Source of the DNA: Bacillus zhangzhouensis
Lineage (GTDB): Bacteria; Bacillota; Bacilli; Bacillales; Bacillaceae
NCBI RefSeq assembly: GCF_000715205.1
Contig: NZ_JOTP01000003.1
Span: 186,001 to 250,000, forward strand
Direction: 5' to 3'
Length of the DNA: 64,000 bases
Part shown: positions 46,860-55,305 of the stretch, piece after piece
How positions within the stretch are numbered: position 1 is the stretch's first letter
Layout of the letters: every line of letters starts with the position of its first letter
The notes under the pieces: model-generated
Databases searched by the model: none
What the model was told of the DNA's origin: nothing
The model's input: the letters and a program-made list of their open reading frames with translations, nothing else
Made by a program: the position numbers and the translations under genes

Positions 46860-47135
46860 ATAAAATCTTTGACGAATATATAAATTGACTATAAACGTTT
46901 TGACTTGAGAATAGTAGATGAACATCCGTTTTTTAAGAGAGCTGCGGGTCGGTGCAACGCAGTAAAACGAATCATTGAACTCGCTCAAGGAGCGGTAAGA
47001 CTGAATGAATAGTAAGTCTTTACGTGTGACCTCCGTTATCGGGTTTTAAGTTGGATCCAGCTATAGCTGGATCAATAAGAGTGGTAACGCGGTTGCAAGG
47101 TCAGTCGTCTCTTCAAGGAGATGGCTGGCCTTTTT
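46860..47135 (+). ncRNA. T-box riboswitch, probable leucine specifier
   Basis: Stem I base CTTGAG (about 46903-46908) pairs with CTCAAG after the specifier. The AGTAGA motif lies on the 5' side of the specifier loop, GAA-CTC-G on the 3' side, so CUC (Leu) is the likely specifier. Stem III is AAGACT...AGTCTT near 47000-47022. The T-box AAGAGTGGTAACGCGG is at 47077-47092, and the terminator is AAGGTCAG...CTGGCCTT with T5 at 47097-47135. Uncharged tRNA should turn on the permease. There is no gene in 46802-47190. Confidence 0.88.
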
Positions 47136-47190
47136 ATATGCTTTTATCCTATATTTGTCTGAATATTTAAATTTAAAGGAGCTATTGAAA

Positions 47191-48540
47191 ATGGAAAAGG
47201 AACATGTGCAGTTAAAACGAACAATGACGTCAAGGCATATTATGATGCTTGCGCTTGGCGGTGCAATCGGTGCTGGTCTGTTTAAAGGAAGCAGTTCTGC
47301 CATTGATATTGCAGGTCCTGCTGTCATTTTGGCATATATGATTGGTGGTCTTATTTTATTATTTATTATGCAAGGACTTGCCGAAATGACCGTTGCACGA
47401 CCTGGCGCAAGAACATTCCGTGATTTAATTGAACCTGTGTTAGGAAAATATCCGGCCTATTTCTTAGATTGGATATATTGGAAAATGTGGGTGCTGAACA
47501 TTGCTGCAGAAGCCATTGTGTCTGCTATCTTTATTCAGTACTGGTTCCCGCAAGTACCGATTTGGACGCTTGTGTTAATCATTTCACTTGTTGTGACATT
47601 GATCAATGTTTGTTCAGTCAAAATGTTTGCTGAGACAGAGTACTGGTTAGCTTCCATTAAAATTGCAGTCATTATTTTATTTATTATCATTGGGTTAACG
47701 ATGCTGTTTGTCTCATTTGGACAGCATGCAGCACCGGGATTATCCAACTTAACCGACCACGGTGGATTTTTCCCTAATGGAACTGGCGGCTTAATTGCGG
47801 CGATGCTGGTTGTGGTCTATTCATATGGTGGAACTGAGATGATTGGGGTCACATTAGCGGAAACAAAAAACCCTGAAAAAATCATCCCAAAGGCGATTCA
47901 AAGTACATTTGTACGAATCATCGGTTTCTATGTACTTCCGTTCTTTATCATTGTCAGCTTAATCCCTTGGAATCAAGTAAACAATGAGCAAGTGAGTCCA
48001 TTCGTCACAGTGTTTGCAACAATTGGCGTGCCGTATGCAAGTGACATCATGAACGGTATTATTTTACTAGCCATTTTGTCTTCTATGAACTCTGGACTGT
48101 ATGCTTCATCAAGGGTCCTTTATACGCAGGCGATGGATGGGCGTATATGGAAAGGCTTCTCCAAGCTATCAAAACAGCAGGTCCCTGTCAGAGCAATCCT
48201 TGTGTGTACATCCACATTGTATGCGGCTGTATTGATTTCTCTTTTTGTGGGAAGTCAAACCTTTAATTATTTGATGGGATCTTTAAGTTATACCGTCTTA
48301 TTCATCTGGTTTATCATTGCTGTCGGCCATTTGAAATCTCGAAGCGTAGCAGAACCAGGGGGATATCGCGTCAAGCTGTATCCTTTCACAACATGGTTTT
48401 CTGTGATTGCGATCATTGCCATTTTTATCGGCGTTGTGTCAACTACTCCAATTGTACAAACGATGGTCACAATGGGCATTTACCTCATCATTACACTTTC
48501 TTTCTTCATCAACAGAAAGCGGTTTGAAACAGCCGCTTAA
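47191..48540 (+). CDS. APC-family amino acid permease (probable leucine uptake)
   Basis: 449 residues, about 12 membrane helices, amino acid-polyamine-organocation family: LALGGAIGAGLFKGSSSAI in helix 1 and YSYGGTEMIGVTLAETKNPEK in helix 6. The leucine-type T-box upstream suggests leucine or another branched-chain amino acid, as for B. subtilis YvbW. Start ATG 47191 has AAAGGAG; a strong terminator follows. Confidence 0.9.
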   Translation: MEKEHVQLKRTMTSRHIMMLALGGAIGAGLFKGSSSAIDIAGPAVILAYMIGGLILLFIMQGLAEMTVARPGARTFRDLIEPVLGKYPAYFLDWIYWKMWVLNIAAEAIVSAIFIQYWFPQVPIWTLVLIISLVVTLINVCSVKMFAETEYWLASIKIAVIILFIIIGLTMLFVSFGQHAAPGLSNLTDHGGFFPNGTGGLIAAMLVVVYSYGGTEMIGVTLAETKNPEKIIPKAIQSTFVRIIGFYVLPFFIIVSLIPWNQVNNEQVSPFVTVFATIGVPYASDIMNGIILLAILSSMNSGLYASSRVLYTQAMDGRIWKGFSKLSKQQVPVRAILVCTSTLYAAVLISLFVGSQTFNYLMGSLSYTVLFIWFIIAVGHLKSRSVAEPGGYRVKLYPFTTWFSVIAIIAIFIGVVSTTPIVQTMVTMGIYLIITLSFFINRKRFETAA

Positions 48541-48544
48541 TACA

Positions 48545-48591
48545 AAAAAGCGTGCTGGACCTTTTCGAGAAGGTCTCGCACGCTTTTTTTA
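48545..48591. terminator. Large bidirectional terminator
   Basis: Long near-perfect hairpin: GCGTGC / GCACGC outer stem and GACCTT / AAGGTC inner stem, flanked by A- and T-runs. Shared by the permease and the convergent glycosyltransferase gene. Confidence 0.92.
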
Positions 48592-49581
48592 ATGCTGTTT
48601 GTAGTGCTTGAAATGAACAGGGGATTGAACCGGGTGCGGCTTTGTTTGAAGCCCGTAGCTCTCCCTGACGATATAAAGCGGTCGGTCCTTCGCTTCATCG
48701 TAAATTCGGCCAATATATTCTCCGATCATTCCCAGCATGAAGAGGATGATGCCGCTAAAGAACAGCTGAATGACAATTAATGAACTCCAGCCAGTAATCG
48801 TGCTATTGGTAAAAAGCTTTAAGTACAAAACAAGGAACATCGAAATGAATCCAATAGCAGAAAGGGCAATGCCTGCCACACTGGCTAGCTTTAAAGGTTT
48901 ATAGGAGAAAGAGGTGATTCCGTCCATCGATAGCTTGAGCATCTTTTTGAGAGGATACTTCGTTTCTCCTGCTAGCCGCTCATCTCGAACGTATTCTACG
49001 GCAATTTGTTTGAAGCCGACCCAGCTGACTAAGCCGCGAACAAATGGATTTTTCTCCCGTATTTTTCTCATTTCATGACACACCTTACGATCCATCAACC
49101 TGAAGTCGCCAGTGTCGATGGGAATGTCTACTTCGGTGATTTGACGTAGAACCCGATAGAAAAGGGAAGCGGTGTGCTTTTTGAAAAATGTTTCGCCTTT
49201 TCGCTTGGTGCGGACGGCGTATACCACTTCATAGCCTTCCTTCCATTTTGCAATCATCTCTAATATCAATTCGGGCGGATCTTGTAAATCTGCATCAATG
49301 ACCACGATGGCCTGACCCTTTGCATAATCCATGCCAGCTGTAATCGCAATTTGATGCCCAAAATTACGAGAAAAATCAATGAGTCTCACATTCGGATCAG
49401 TCTGGCAATATCCTTTTATCATTTCAGCTGTTCGATCCATACTGCCGTCATTGACGAAGAGAAGCTCATATGCTTCTCCCGTCGAATCCATGACGGTTTT
49501 AAGTCGCTGATACGATTCGTGGATGACAAGTTCTTCATTATAGACTGGGACAACAATCGAATATTGTATGCTTTTTTCCAT
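48589..49581 (-). CDS. ykcC: Polyprenyl-phosphate glycosyltransferase (YkcC/CsbB type)
   Basis: 330 residues: GT2 domain with VVPVYNEE, DADLQDPPE (DXD) and SWVGFKQIAV, then two C-terminal membrane helices (about 230-255 and 265-290). This type loads a sugar onto undecaprenyl phosphate at the inner membrane face for later use outside. RBS GGAGG before ATG 49581. 29 bases after the ykcB-like gene, as in the B. subtilis ykcB-ykcC pair. Confidence 0.85.
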   Translation of the reverse strand: MEKSIQYSIVVPVYNEELVIHESYQRLKTVMDSTGEAYELLFVNDGSMDRTAEMIKGYCQTDPNVRLIDFSRNFGHQIAITAGMDYAKGQAIVVIDADLQDPPELILEMIAKWKEGYEVVYAVRTKRKGETFFKKHTASLFYRVLRQITEVDIPIDTGDFRLMDRKVCHEMRKIREKNPFVRGLVSWVGFKQIAVEYVRDERLAGETKYPLKKMLKLSMDGITSFSYKPLKLASVAGIALSAIGFISMFLVLYLKLFTNSTITGWSSLIVIQLFFSGIILFMLGMIGEYIGRIYDEAKDRPLYIVRESYGLQTKPHPVQSPVHFKHYKQH

Positions 49582-49610
49582 CAGCCATTTTCCTCCTTTT
49601 AATAGATGAA

Positions 49611-51743
49611 TTAATCAACGGATAGTTCGTAAAGGGTGCCACTCTCCATTCCGCCCATTCGTCCATTTGACTGATCAGGTTGTTTAGATTGTTTGCTGTC
49701 AGTGCTGCCTGTTTGTTGCTTCGTTTTGGATGTTGAAGTGCTCTGCCATTTAGAAGCAGCCACTTCTTTGCCGTTTTTCTGAATCCAGTTCAGAATGTCT
49801 GAGCTTCCGCCTCTCATTCCAGAGAGATAGAAGTATTTGATTTTTCCGTCTTTGACGAGCTGTTTAAATTCACTAAGCGTTAAAATGTTATCTGAGCCAC
49901 TAAATCCACCTAGTGCCATAACCGCTTTCCCTGTCTTAATAATGTAAGGGGAAGCAGTGGTTGCATCTGTTGTACCAAACAAGAAGGCTTCCCCTGTATT
50001 GTTTTTCTCAAGGTAGCTGATCAGCTTCTCATTCACCTGTGAATTCATGATGCCGCTTGAAGTTGCAAGCTGGGGACCAGCCTCTGGTAACATGCTGTTT
50101 CCTCCGTAAAGAAGAGGTGTGCTTGCCCAGAACAGTGGTGCGATGAGCATGCCAAGGATGGCGATGAGAGACGTCAGTTGTTTTAGTTTTTCTTTTCCTT
50201 TTATAAAGAGCAGGGCAAGGACGGATCCAACGCCGATGAGACCAACCGCAATGCTTAACACAAGACCAATCGTGCTCGTAAAGGTGGATAAGATAAAGAT
50301 TTCAAATGCTGTTGTCACCAAAATAGCCATCGGAAGCAGCCATTTTTTAAAGCCGGTCCCTGTTTGGAATAATTGAGTCATAGAGACCCAGCCTGCTCCA
50401 GCTAATACGGCAATTGGCGGTGCCAGCATGATTAAATAATAGTGATGGAAAAATCCAGCTACACTGAAAAATCCAGCAACGGGTATAAGCCAAGCTAACC
50501 AAAATAGCGTTTCCTTTTGTTTTATATTGAGACGTCTTCTGTCAAAAGCTGTTGAGAAGAAGATGCCAATGGTGCCAATAAGAGCAAATGGAAGCAGCCA
50601 GCTGATTTGATCGGACAGTTCAGATTGGAACAGACGTAATGGACCTTTTGTTCCTGTACCAAACATGCCAGAGCCATTTCCCATTTTTCCGCCACCGCCA
50701 TTTGGCGGTCCATCACCAGAAGGCATGTCAGGTGGTGTCGTGCCATTTGTACTGCTTGGCGGTCCTTGCATAGACGGCTGTCCCTGACCGGAAGATTGAT
50801 TGGAGCTGTCTGAGCTGCTTTGATTTCCATTAGATGGCGGCTGAGGCATGGTGGATGAATCATTATCGTTTTGCTGATCACCCTGCTGTGAAGGTGGTTG
50901 ACCTTCACCCTCACTTGAGCCGCCGCCCATTCCACCAGCTCCGCCAGACTGTTGACCAGTCAGCCGCTGGAGACCGTTATAGCCAAAGGCTAGTTCTAAT
51001 GCAGAATTAGATTGACTTGATCCCATAAAAGGGCGATTGTCTTTTGAGGTGAGATCAACGGCTATCGACCAAGAAGCAGATACACCTAAAAGAACAATCA
51101 TTGAAATCAGCAGTGAAAGCAATTTTCTCTTCCAGGTCGTGCGATAAGCTAGGATGTAAAAAAGGATGAGTGCTGGTACGATCATATAGGCTTGCAGCAT
51201 CTTTGCATTAAAGCCGACGCCGATCATTGCAAATGAAGCGATCGCCCAAAGCACCTTTTGCTGTTTCACAGCCTTGAACATCATACCTGTTGCTAGTAAA
51301 AGGATAAAAACAAGTAAGCTGTCAATGTTATTTGTACGAGATACAGCGACTGCGATTGGTGTACAAGCCATGATGAGTGCAGCCAGTCTTGCAGCGGCCT
51401 GGCCGAATGTTGGTTTGACAAGTCGGTAGATTAAGTAAACAGATCCAATGCCAGCCAAAGCTTGAGGCAAGATCACACTCCATCCATGTAAACCAAAAAT
51501 TTTGGCACTGATCGTTTGCAGCCAGAAGGCAAGCGGGGGTTTATCCACCGTGACATACCCTGCTGGATCAAATGAAGCAAAGAAGAAATTATGCCAACTT
51601 TGCATCATACTTGTGACAGCGGCAGTATAATACGCATTCACCGTATCATCATTCCAAATGTGATAAATGTTTAAGATGGCAGATAAGATCAATATGAAAA
51701 ATAAATAAATATCAAATTTCTGAAAACGTCTGATCAAAAGCAT
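49611..51743 (-). CDS. ykcB: GT39/ArnT-like membrane glycosyltransferase (YkcB type)
   Basis: 710 residues with about 12 membrane helices. The first extracellular loop has TVDKPPLAFWLQ, the conserved acidic residue of PMT-type GT-C enzymes. Residues about 255-365 are a Gly/Ser/Gln/Pro/Asn-rich extracellular insert, and the C-terminal soluble domain ends in a second Ser/Thr/Gln/Lys-rich stretch. It probably uses the lipid-linked sugar made by the downstream GT2 to glycosylate a surface polymer; acceptor unknown. RBS AAAGGAG. Confidence 0.85.
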   Translation of the reverse strand: MLLIRRFQKFDIYLFFILILSAILNIYHIWNDDTVNAYYTAAVTSMMQSWHNFFFASFDPAGYVTVDKPPLAFWLQTISAKIFGLHGWSVILPQALAGIGSVYLIYRLVKPTFGQAAARLAALIMACTPIAVAVSRTNNIDSLLVFILLLATGMMFKAVKQQKVLWAIASFAMIGVGFNAKMLQAYMIVPALILFYILAYRTTWKRKLLSLLISMIVLLGVSASWSIAVDLTSKDNRPFMGSSQSNSALELAFGYNGLQRLTGQQSGGAGGMGGGSSEGEGQPPSQQGDQQNDNDSSTMPQPPSNGNQSSSDSSNQSSGQGQPSMQGPPSSTNGTTPPDMPSGDGPPNGGGGKMGNGSGMFGTGTKGPLRLFQSELSDQISWLLPFALIGTIGIFFSTAFDRRRLNIKQKETLFWLAWLIPVAGFFSVAGFFHHYYLIMLAPPIAVLAGAGWVSMTQLFQTGTGFKKWLLPMAILVTTAFEIFILSTFTSTIGLVLSIAVGLIGVGSVLALLFIKGKEKLKQLTSLIAILGMLIAPLFWASTPLLYGGNSMLPEAGPQLATSSGIMNSQVNEKLISYLEKNNTGEAFLFGTTDATTASPYIIKTGKAVMALGGFSGSDNILTLSEFKQLVKDGKIKYFYLSGMRGGSSDILNWIQKNGKEVAASKWQSTSTSKTKQQTGSTDSKQSKQPDQSNGRMGGMESGTLYELSVD

Positions 51744-51835
51744 GTCACTCCTTTTTCTTAACTTGAAAAAAGTGTAACAAGCAAATATGAATAAATTGTT
51801 AATAAAAAAAGACCAATTCTTTATGTTTTAGGGGA

Positions 51836-51866
51836 ATAAAAACAGCTCTTGTTGAAAAGAGCTGTT
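51836..51866 (-). terminator. Terminator of the sensor-kinase operon
   Basis: On the minus strand, AACAGCTCTT / AAGAGCTGTT followed by a T-run. About 85 bases after the kinase stop. Confidence 0.85.
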
Positions 51867-51950
51867 CAAGTTGTATACATATGCTATTGATACTGGTCTA
51901 TAAGAGAAAGGAAAGGTTCCAAATGAGAGTGTGACAAGATCTGTAATTTT

Positions 51951-53366
51951 TTATTGAGTAGGCAAGCTTTCATTGAATGAAGCATTTGGTAGCTGAATGA
52001 TGGCTGTCGTACCGAGTCCAGGCTTAGATTGAATATTAAAGGTGCCATGATGTTTTTTAATAATTTGATAGACAATGGCTAGTCCAAGCCCAGAGCCGCC
52101 ATCCTTTCTCGTGCGAGCCTTATTTACTCGATAAAATCGCTCAGAAACATGCGGAAGATCTTCTTTTGGAATGCCATTGCCTTCGTCCGTCACTCTCAAT
52201 TCAGCAGTGTTTTGCTGAACATGTAATTCAATCGAAATTGACTTCCCAGATGGAGTGTAATGAATGGCATTGTCCAGTAAATTACGAACCACTTGTTGTA
52301 GGCGATCGCTATCACCATAAACAATACAATCCTCTTCAAGTGTCCGTTTGAGAGAAATGCCCTTTTGATTAGCGATGAATGCCATTTGATCAAGAACATC
52401 ATGGATAAGCTGTGCAAATACGATTGGCTCTGTTGTTAGAGGATAAGAATCCCCCTCTAACTGCGCAAGGTCTAAAAGATCGTGAACAAGCCGGCTTAAA
52501 CGTGTGGCTTCATCTTGGATGATTTGCATTCCTTTTTTTTGATCAATGACACCCTCTTCAATTCCTTCTGCATATCCTTTCATATAACTTAAAGGAGTCC
52601 TAAGTTCGTGAGAGACATTAGCAAGAAATTCTCTGCGGTGCTGTTCAACCTTTTCAAGGGTAGAAGAGAGTTTATTAAAGGAACGGCTAAGCTGATTTAA
52701 CTCATCCCCTTTTTTAGTGACAGCCATGCGTTTTGAAAAATCACCAGATTCCATTTCCATTGCAATTTCTTTCATTTTATTAATCGTCCGCACGACTTTA
52801 TTGGAACTTTTATATCCGATAAAGAAAATCAGCAGAAGAATAAATAAAATGGATACGCCAAGTGTCAATCTGATTTGGACAAACGGTTCATAAACATCGG
52901 ATAAGGGCATCGAGAGAAAAATTGTCCCCGATAGGTCATCTTTGTTTGAGAAAACAGGGATGGCGATACCGAGAATATCTTGGTGAAACTGTGGATGTTC
53001 TCTAATTAACACGACGGTTTCCCCTTGAAGAAGCTTTTGGCGTTCCTTGAACGTGATGAGGTTATCATTTGTGTTCGTATCAAAAGGGATACCACTTGAA
53101 AGCTCCATTGGGTCATCTGTGAAAATAATGTTCGCCTCACTTGAGTCATTTGCCCATTTGATTCTATCGGTAAAATACGTGTCTTTACCGTGTTTGTGAT
53201 AGATTTCTGCTAGCTTCTTTCCTTGTAAACTTAAGGAATCAATTTGTTTATCAATATATAAGTGCTGGTATAAGTAATAGGTAAGTGCGAGAGCTGAGGC
53301 TGCAACAATTCCGGTAACTGCAAGGATTAAGAAGAGTACTTTCTTTTTAATGGATAACGGCTTCAT
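51951..53366 (-). CDS. Membrane sensor histidine kinase
   Basis: 471 residues. Helix 1 at about 10-30, an extracytoplasmic sensor (31-160), helix 2 near 165-187, HAMP, HisKA with FLANVSHELRTPLSYMKGY (phospho-His), and HATPase with NLLDNAIHYT, VTDEGNGIP and GGSGLGLAI. Start overlaps the response-regulator stop (ATGA). Ligand unknown; no thiol or metal signature in the sensor. Confidence 0.95.
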   Translation of the reverse strand: MKPLSIKKKVLFLILAVTGIVAASALALTYYLYQHLYIDKQIDSLSLQGKKLAEIYHKHGKDTYFTDRIKWANDSSEANIIFTDDPMELSSGIPFDTNTNDNLITFKERQKLLQGETVVLIREHPQFHQDILGIAIPVFSNKDDLSGTIFLSMPLSDVYEPFVQIRLTLGVSILFILLLIFFIGYKSSNKVVRTINKMKEIAMEMESGDFSKRMAVTKKGDELNQLSRSFNKLSSTLEKVEQHRREFLANVSHELRTPLSYMKGYAEGIEEGVIDQKKGMQIIQDEATRLSRLVHDLLDLAQLEGDSYPLTTEPIVFAQLIHDVLDQMAFIANQKGISLKRTLEEDCIVYGDSDRLQQVVRNLLDNAIHYTPSGKSISIELHVQQNTAELRVTDEGNGIPKEDLPHVSERFYRVNKARTRKDGGSGLGLAIVYQIIKKHHGTFNIQSKPGLGTTAIIQLPNASFNESLPTQ

Positions 53367-54049
53367 TCCTCCTCCTCAAACTTATAGCCGACACCCCAAA
53401 CGGTTTTAATATGCCGTTCAGCTCCCTTTAATTTCAGTCGTAGTGTTTTAATATGTGTATCGACTGTTCTTAAAGAACCACTGGTCGAGTGTGTTTCCCA
53501 CAATTTTTGATAGAGCTGTTCACGGGAAAAAACTTGGCCCTGATTAAGAAGAAGAAACATGAGTAAATCAAATTCTCTTCTAGTTAAATTAATGGGCTCT
53601 TGATGGAGGTAGACTTGTCTGCCATCTTGATCAATCTCCAGGTCGCCGATCTGCATTCGGCTGCGCTTTAGCGAAAGACCCCTAATTCTTCTTAAGGTCG
53701 TTTCAATTCTTGCTGCAAGCTCACGCAGACTGAAAGGCTTCATGATGTAGTCATCCGCTCCAATTTCAAGTCCTCTAATTCGATCCTCCTCATAGCTTCT
53801 AGCTGTTAAAAATAAAATGGGGATTTGGGATGTTTGTCGAATACGCTGGCAGACTTCGAATCCATCCATATCAGGCATCATGATATCCAATACAACAAGG
53901 TCAACGGGTTCCCTTTCAAGCTGATGTAAGGCATCCATGCCACTGTTTGCAGTGATAATATGAAAGCCTTGTTTTTGCAAAAAGGAGCCGATTAACTCAA
54001 GCATATCTAACTCATCATCTACTATTAAAATATGCATCTGTTCTTTCAT
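53363..54049 (-). CDS. OmpR-family response regulator
   Basis: 228 residues. Receiver with IVDDELD, phospho-Asp in VVLDIMMPDMDG and conserved Lys in MKPFSLREL; C-terminal winged helix (LTRREFDLLMFLLLNQGQVFSREQL...RTVDTHIKTLR). Start overlaps the stop of the upstream lipoprotein gene by four bases and its end overlaps the kinase start by four bases. Confidence 0.95.
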   Translation of the reverse strand: MKEQMHILIVDDELDMLELIGSFLQKQGFHIITANSGMDALHQLEREPVDLVVLDIMMPDMDGFEVCQRIRQTSQIPILFLTARSYEEDRIRGLEIGADDYIMKPFSLRELAARIETTLRRIRGLSLKRSRMQIGDLEIDQDGRQVYLHQEPINLTRREFDLLMFLLLNQGQVFSREQLYQKLWETHSTSGSLRTVDTHIKTLRLKLKGAERHIKTVWGVGYKFEEEE

Positions 54050-55029
54050 TTCTTTTCCTCCAACACGATAGCATAGGGCCCTGATGGGACATTCAGTCGT
54101 TTTTTCATCATGAATGTATGTTTATCGATGACTGATACTGAATTGTCATCTAAGTTACTCACATATATTGATTCGGTATCGGCGGTGATATAATTCGGAT
54201 TTTGACCGGTTTCAATAGAAGCAAGCTGCTGATTCGTCTCTGTATCTACTTTGTATAGCGTATGGTCTCCATGACATAGTACATATAAAGTAGAAGAATC
54301 TTTCTCTGAGAAAAATGCAACTGGCATGACACCTAGTTTGATTTCGCGCTGTTTTTTACCTGTTTTAGGGTCGTAAGCAAAAATGCTTTTATTTAAGGTG
54401 CCAGGTTTACCGTGTCCGCCAATCCAAATGGAATGTCCATCAAAATGAATGCCAGAAGGCCGTTCTAGTACAGAAATCGTACGTGTGTTTTTTCCTTTTT
54501 CAATATCTATGACTGAAACTGTATGACTTTCTGTATTTAAAACAAACAAAGTTCCTGAAGAAGAAAGCGTCATAGAAGAGGGTGACTTTCCGGTCTTCAC
54601 AGTTGCTTTTATTTTTTTGCTCTGTGTATCAATAAAATAAACGACATTCTTCTTTGAATCCGCTACAAGTAAAGTGTGAGAAGCTGCATCATATGTAAGT
54701 GAAGTCAGCCCTTTATTCACGTCCATATAATCTGCTGCTGTCCCCTTTTTTAAATTGATTTCTATCAGGGATTGTCCTTCTTTACTTGTCGCAATGATGA
54801 TGTCTTTGTTGATTTGAATGAGATCAGTGAGTGGATGTTTTAAATCAACGGAAGAGACAATTTTATTCTTTTGTAAATCAACAATTGAAAAGGAGGCTTT
54901 TTTTAATTGAGATATCACAGCAACCGATTGCGTGCTGCCAGGTGGCGTAAATTGCTGGTCTTTTCCGCATCCCGACAGGAAAAACAGTAGAGCTGACAAA
55001 CAGATCAAATAATATTTCACACGTTCCAT
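54046..55029 (-). CDS. Beta-propeller (YVTN-type) lipoprotein
   Basis: 327 residues. Lipoprotein signal peptide with lipobox LSGC (Cys about residue 21), then six or seven YVTN/NHL-like repeats of about 40 residues (VVYFIDTQSKKIKATVKTGKSP, VSVIDIEKGKN, VSVIDKHTF). It should be exposed on the outer membrane face. As first gene of a lipoprotein-regulator-kinase operon with four-base overlaps, it may be an accessory sensor for the kinase. Confidence 0.88.
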   Translation of the reverse strand: MERVKYYLICLSALLFFLSGCGKDQQFTPPGSTQSVAVISQLKKASFSIVDLQKNKIVSSVDLKHPLTDLIQINKDIIIATSKEGQSLIEINLKKGTAADYMDVNKGLTSLTYDAASHTLLVADSKKNVVYFIDTQSKKIKATVKTGKSPSSMTLSSSGTLFVLNTESHTVSVIDIEKGKNTRTISVLERPSGIHFDGHSIWIGGHGKPGTLNKSIFAYDPKTGKKQREIKLGVMPVAFFSEKDSSTLYVLCHGDHTLYKVDTETNQQLASIETGQNPNYITADTESIYVSNLDDNSVSVIDKHTFMMKKRLNVPSGPYAIVLEEKK

Positions 55030-55062
55030 CTTTCCGCTCCTTTGCGTCCTCTATTTTCAAAA

Positions 55063-55082
55063 AGCATACCACAAAAATTGTG
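55063..55082 (-). promoter_or_regulatory. Candidate promoter and small operator of the lipoprotein-TCS operon
   Basis: On the minus strand, TGG followed by TATGCT is an extended -10 (55063-55068). Just upstream is a perfect inverted repeat CACAA-N3-TTGTG (55070-55082). The -35 is weak, as expected for an activated promoter. The rest of 55083-55262 shows nothing clear. Confidence 0.45.
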
Positions 55083-55262
55083 AAAAAAAATCGAAGTTAT
55101 CATTGCTGGAAGATATGAAAAAAAGCTTTTAGATTGGGAAGTGGGACAACTTTCAGCTAAAATTCCTTTTTCGTCTCATCTTATGACATTTTTCTATCTA
55201 TAAAAGACGATTTTCACGGTTTGATTATCGTGATGTTTATAGGTTACAGTGATACAAATAAT

Positions 55263-55304
55263 CAAAACTCCCCCGCCCTAAATGAACATAGAGCGAAGGG
55301 AGTC
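55263..55304 (-). terminator. Possible terminator of yvkA
   Basis: On the minus strand, ACTCCC...GGGAGT plus inner CGC/GCG pairing, with only a short T-run. Confidence 0.5.
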
Positions 55305-55305
55305 A

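Noticed and set aside
50522-50935. 137-codon open frame overlapping the ykcB-like gene in another phase
   Set aside because: Arises from the low-complexity coding stretch; no start site signal, no recognisable protein.
51744-51800. PhoP box before the ykcB-like gene
   Set aside because: TTAACA and TTCATA-like repeats on the minus strand have about 11-base period but match the consensus too poorly.
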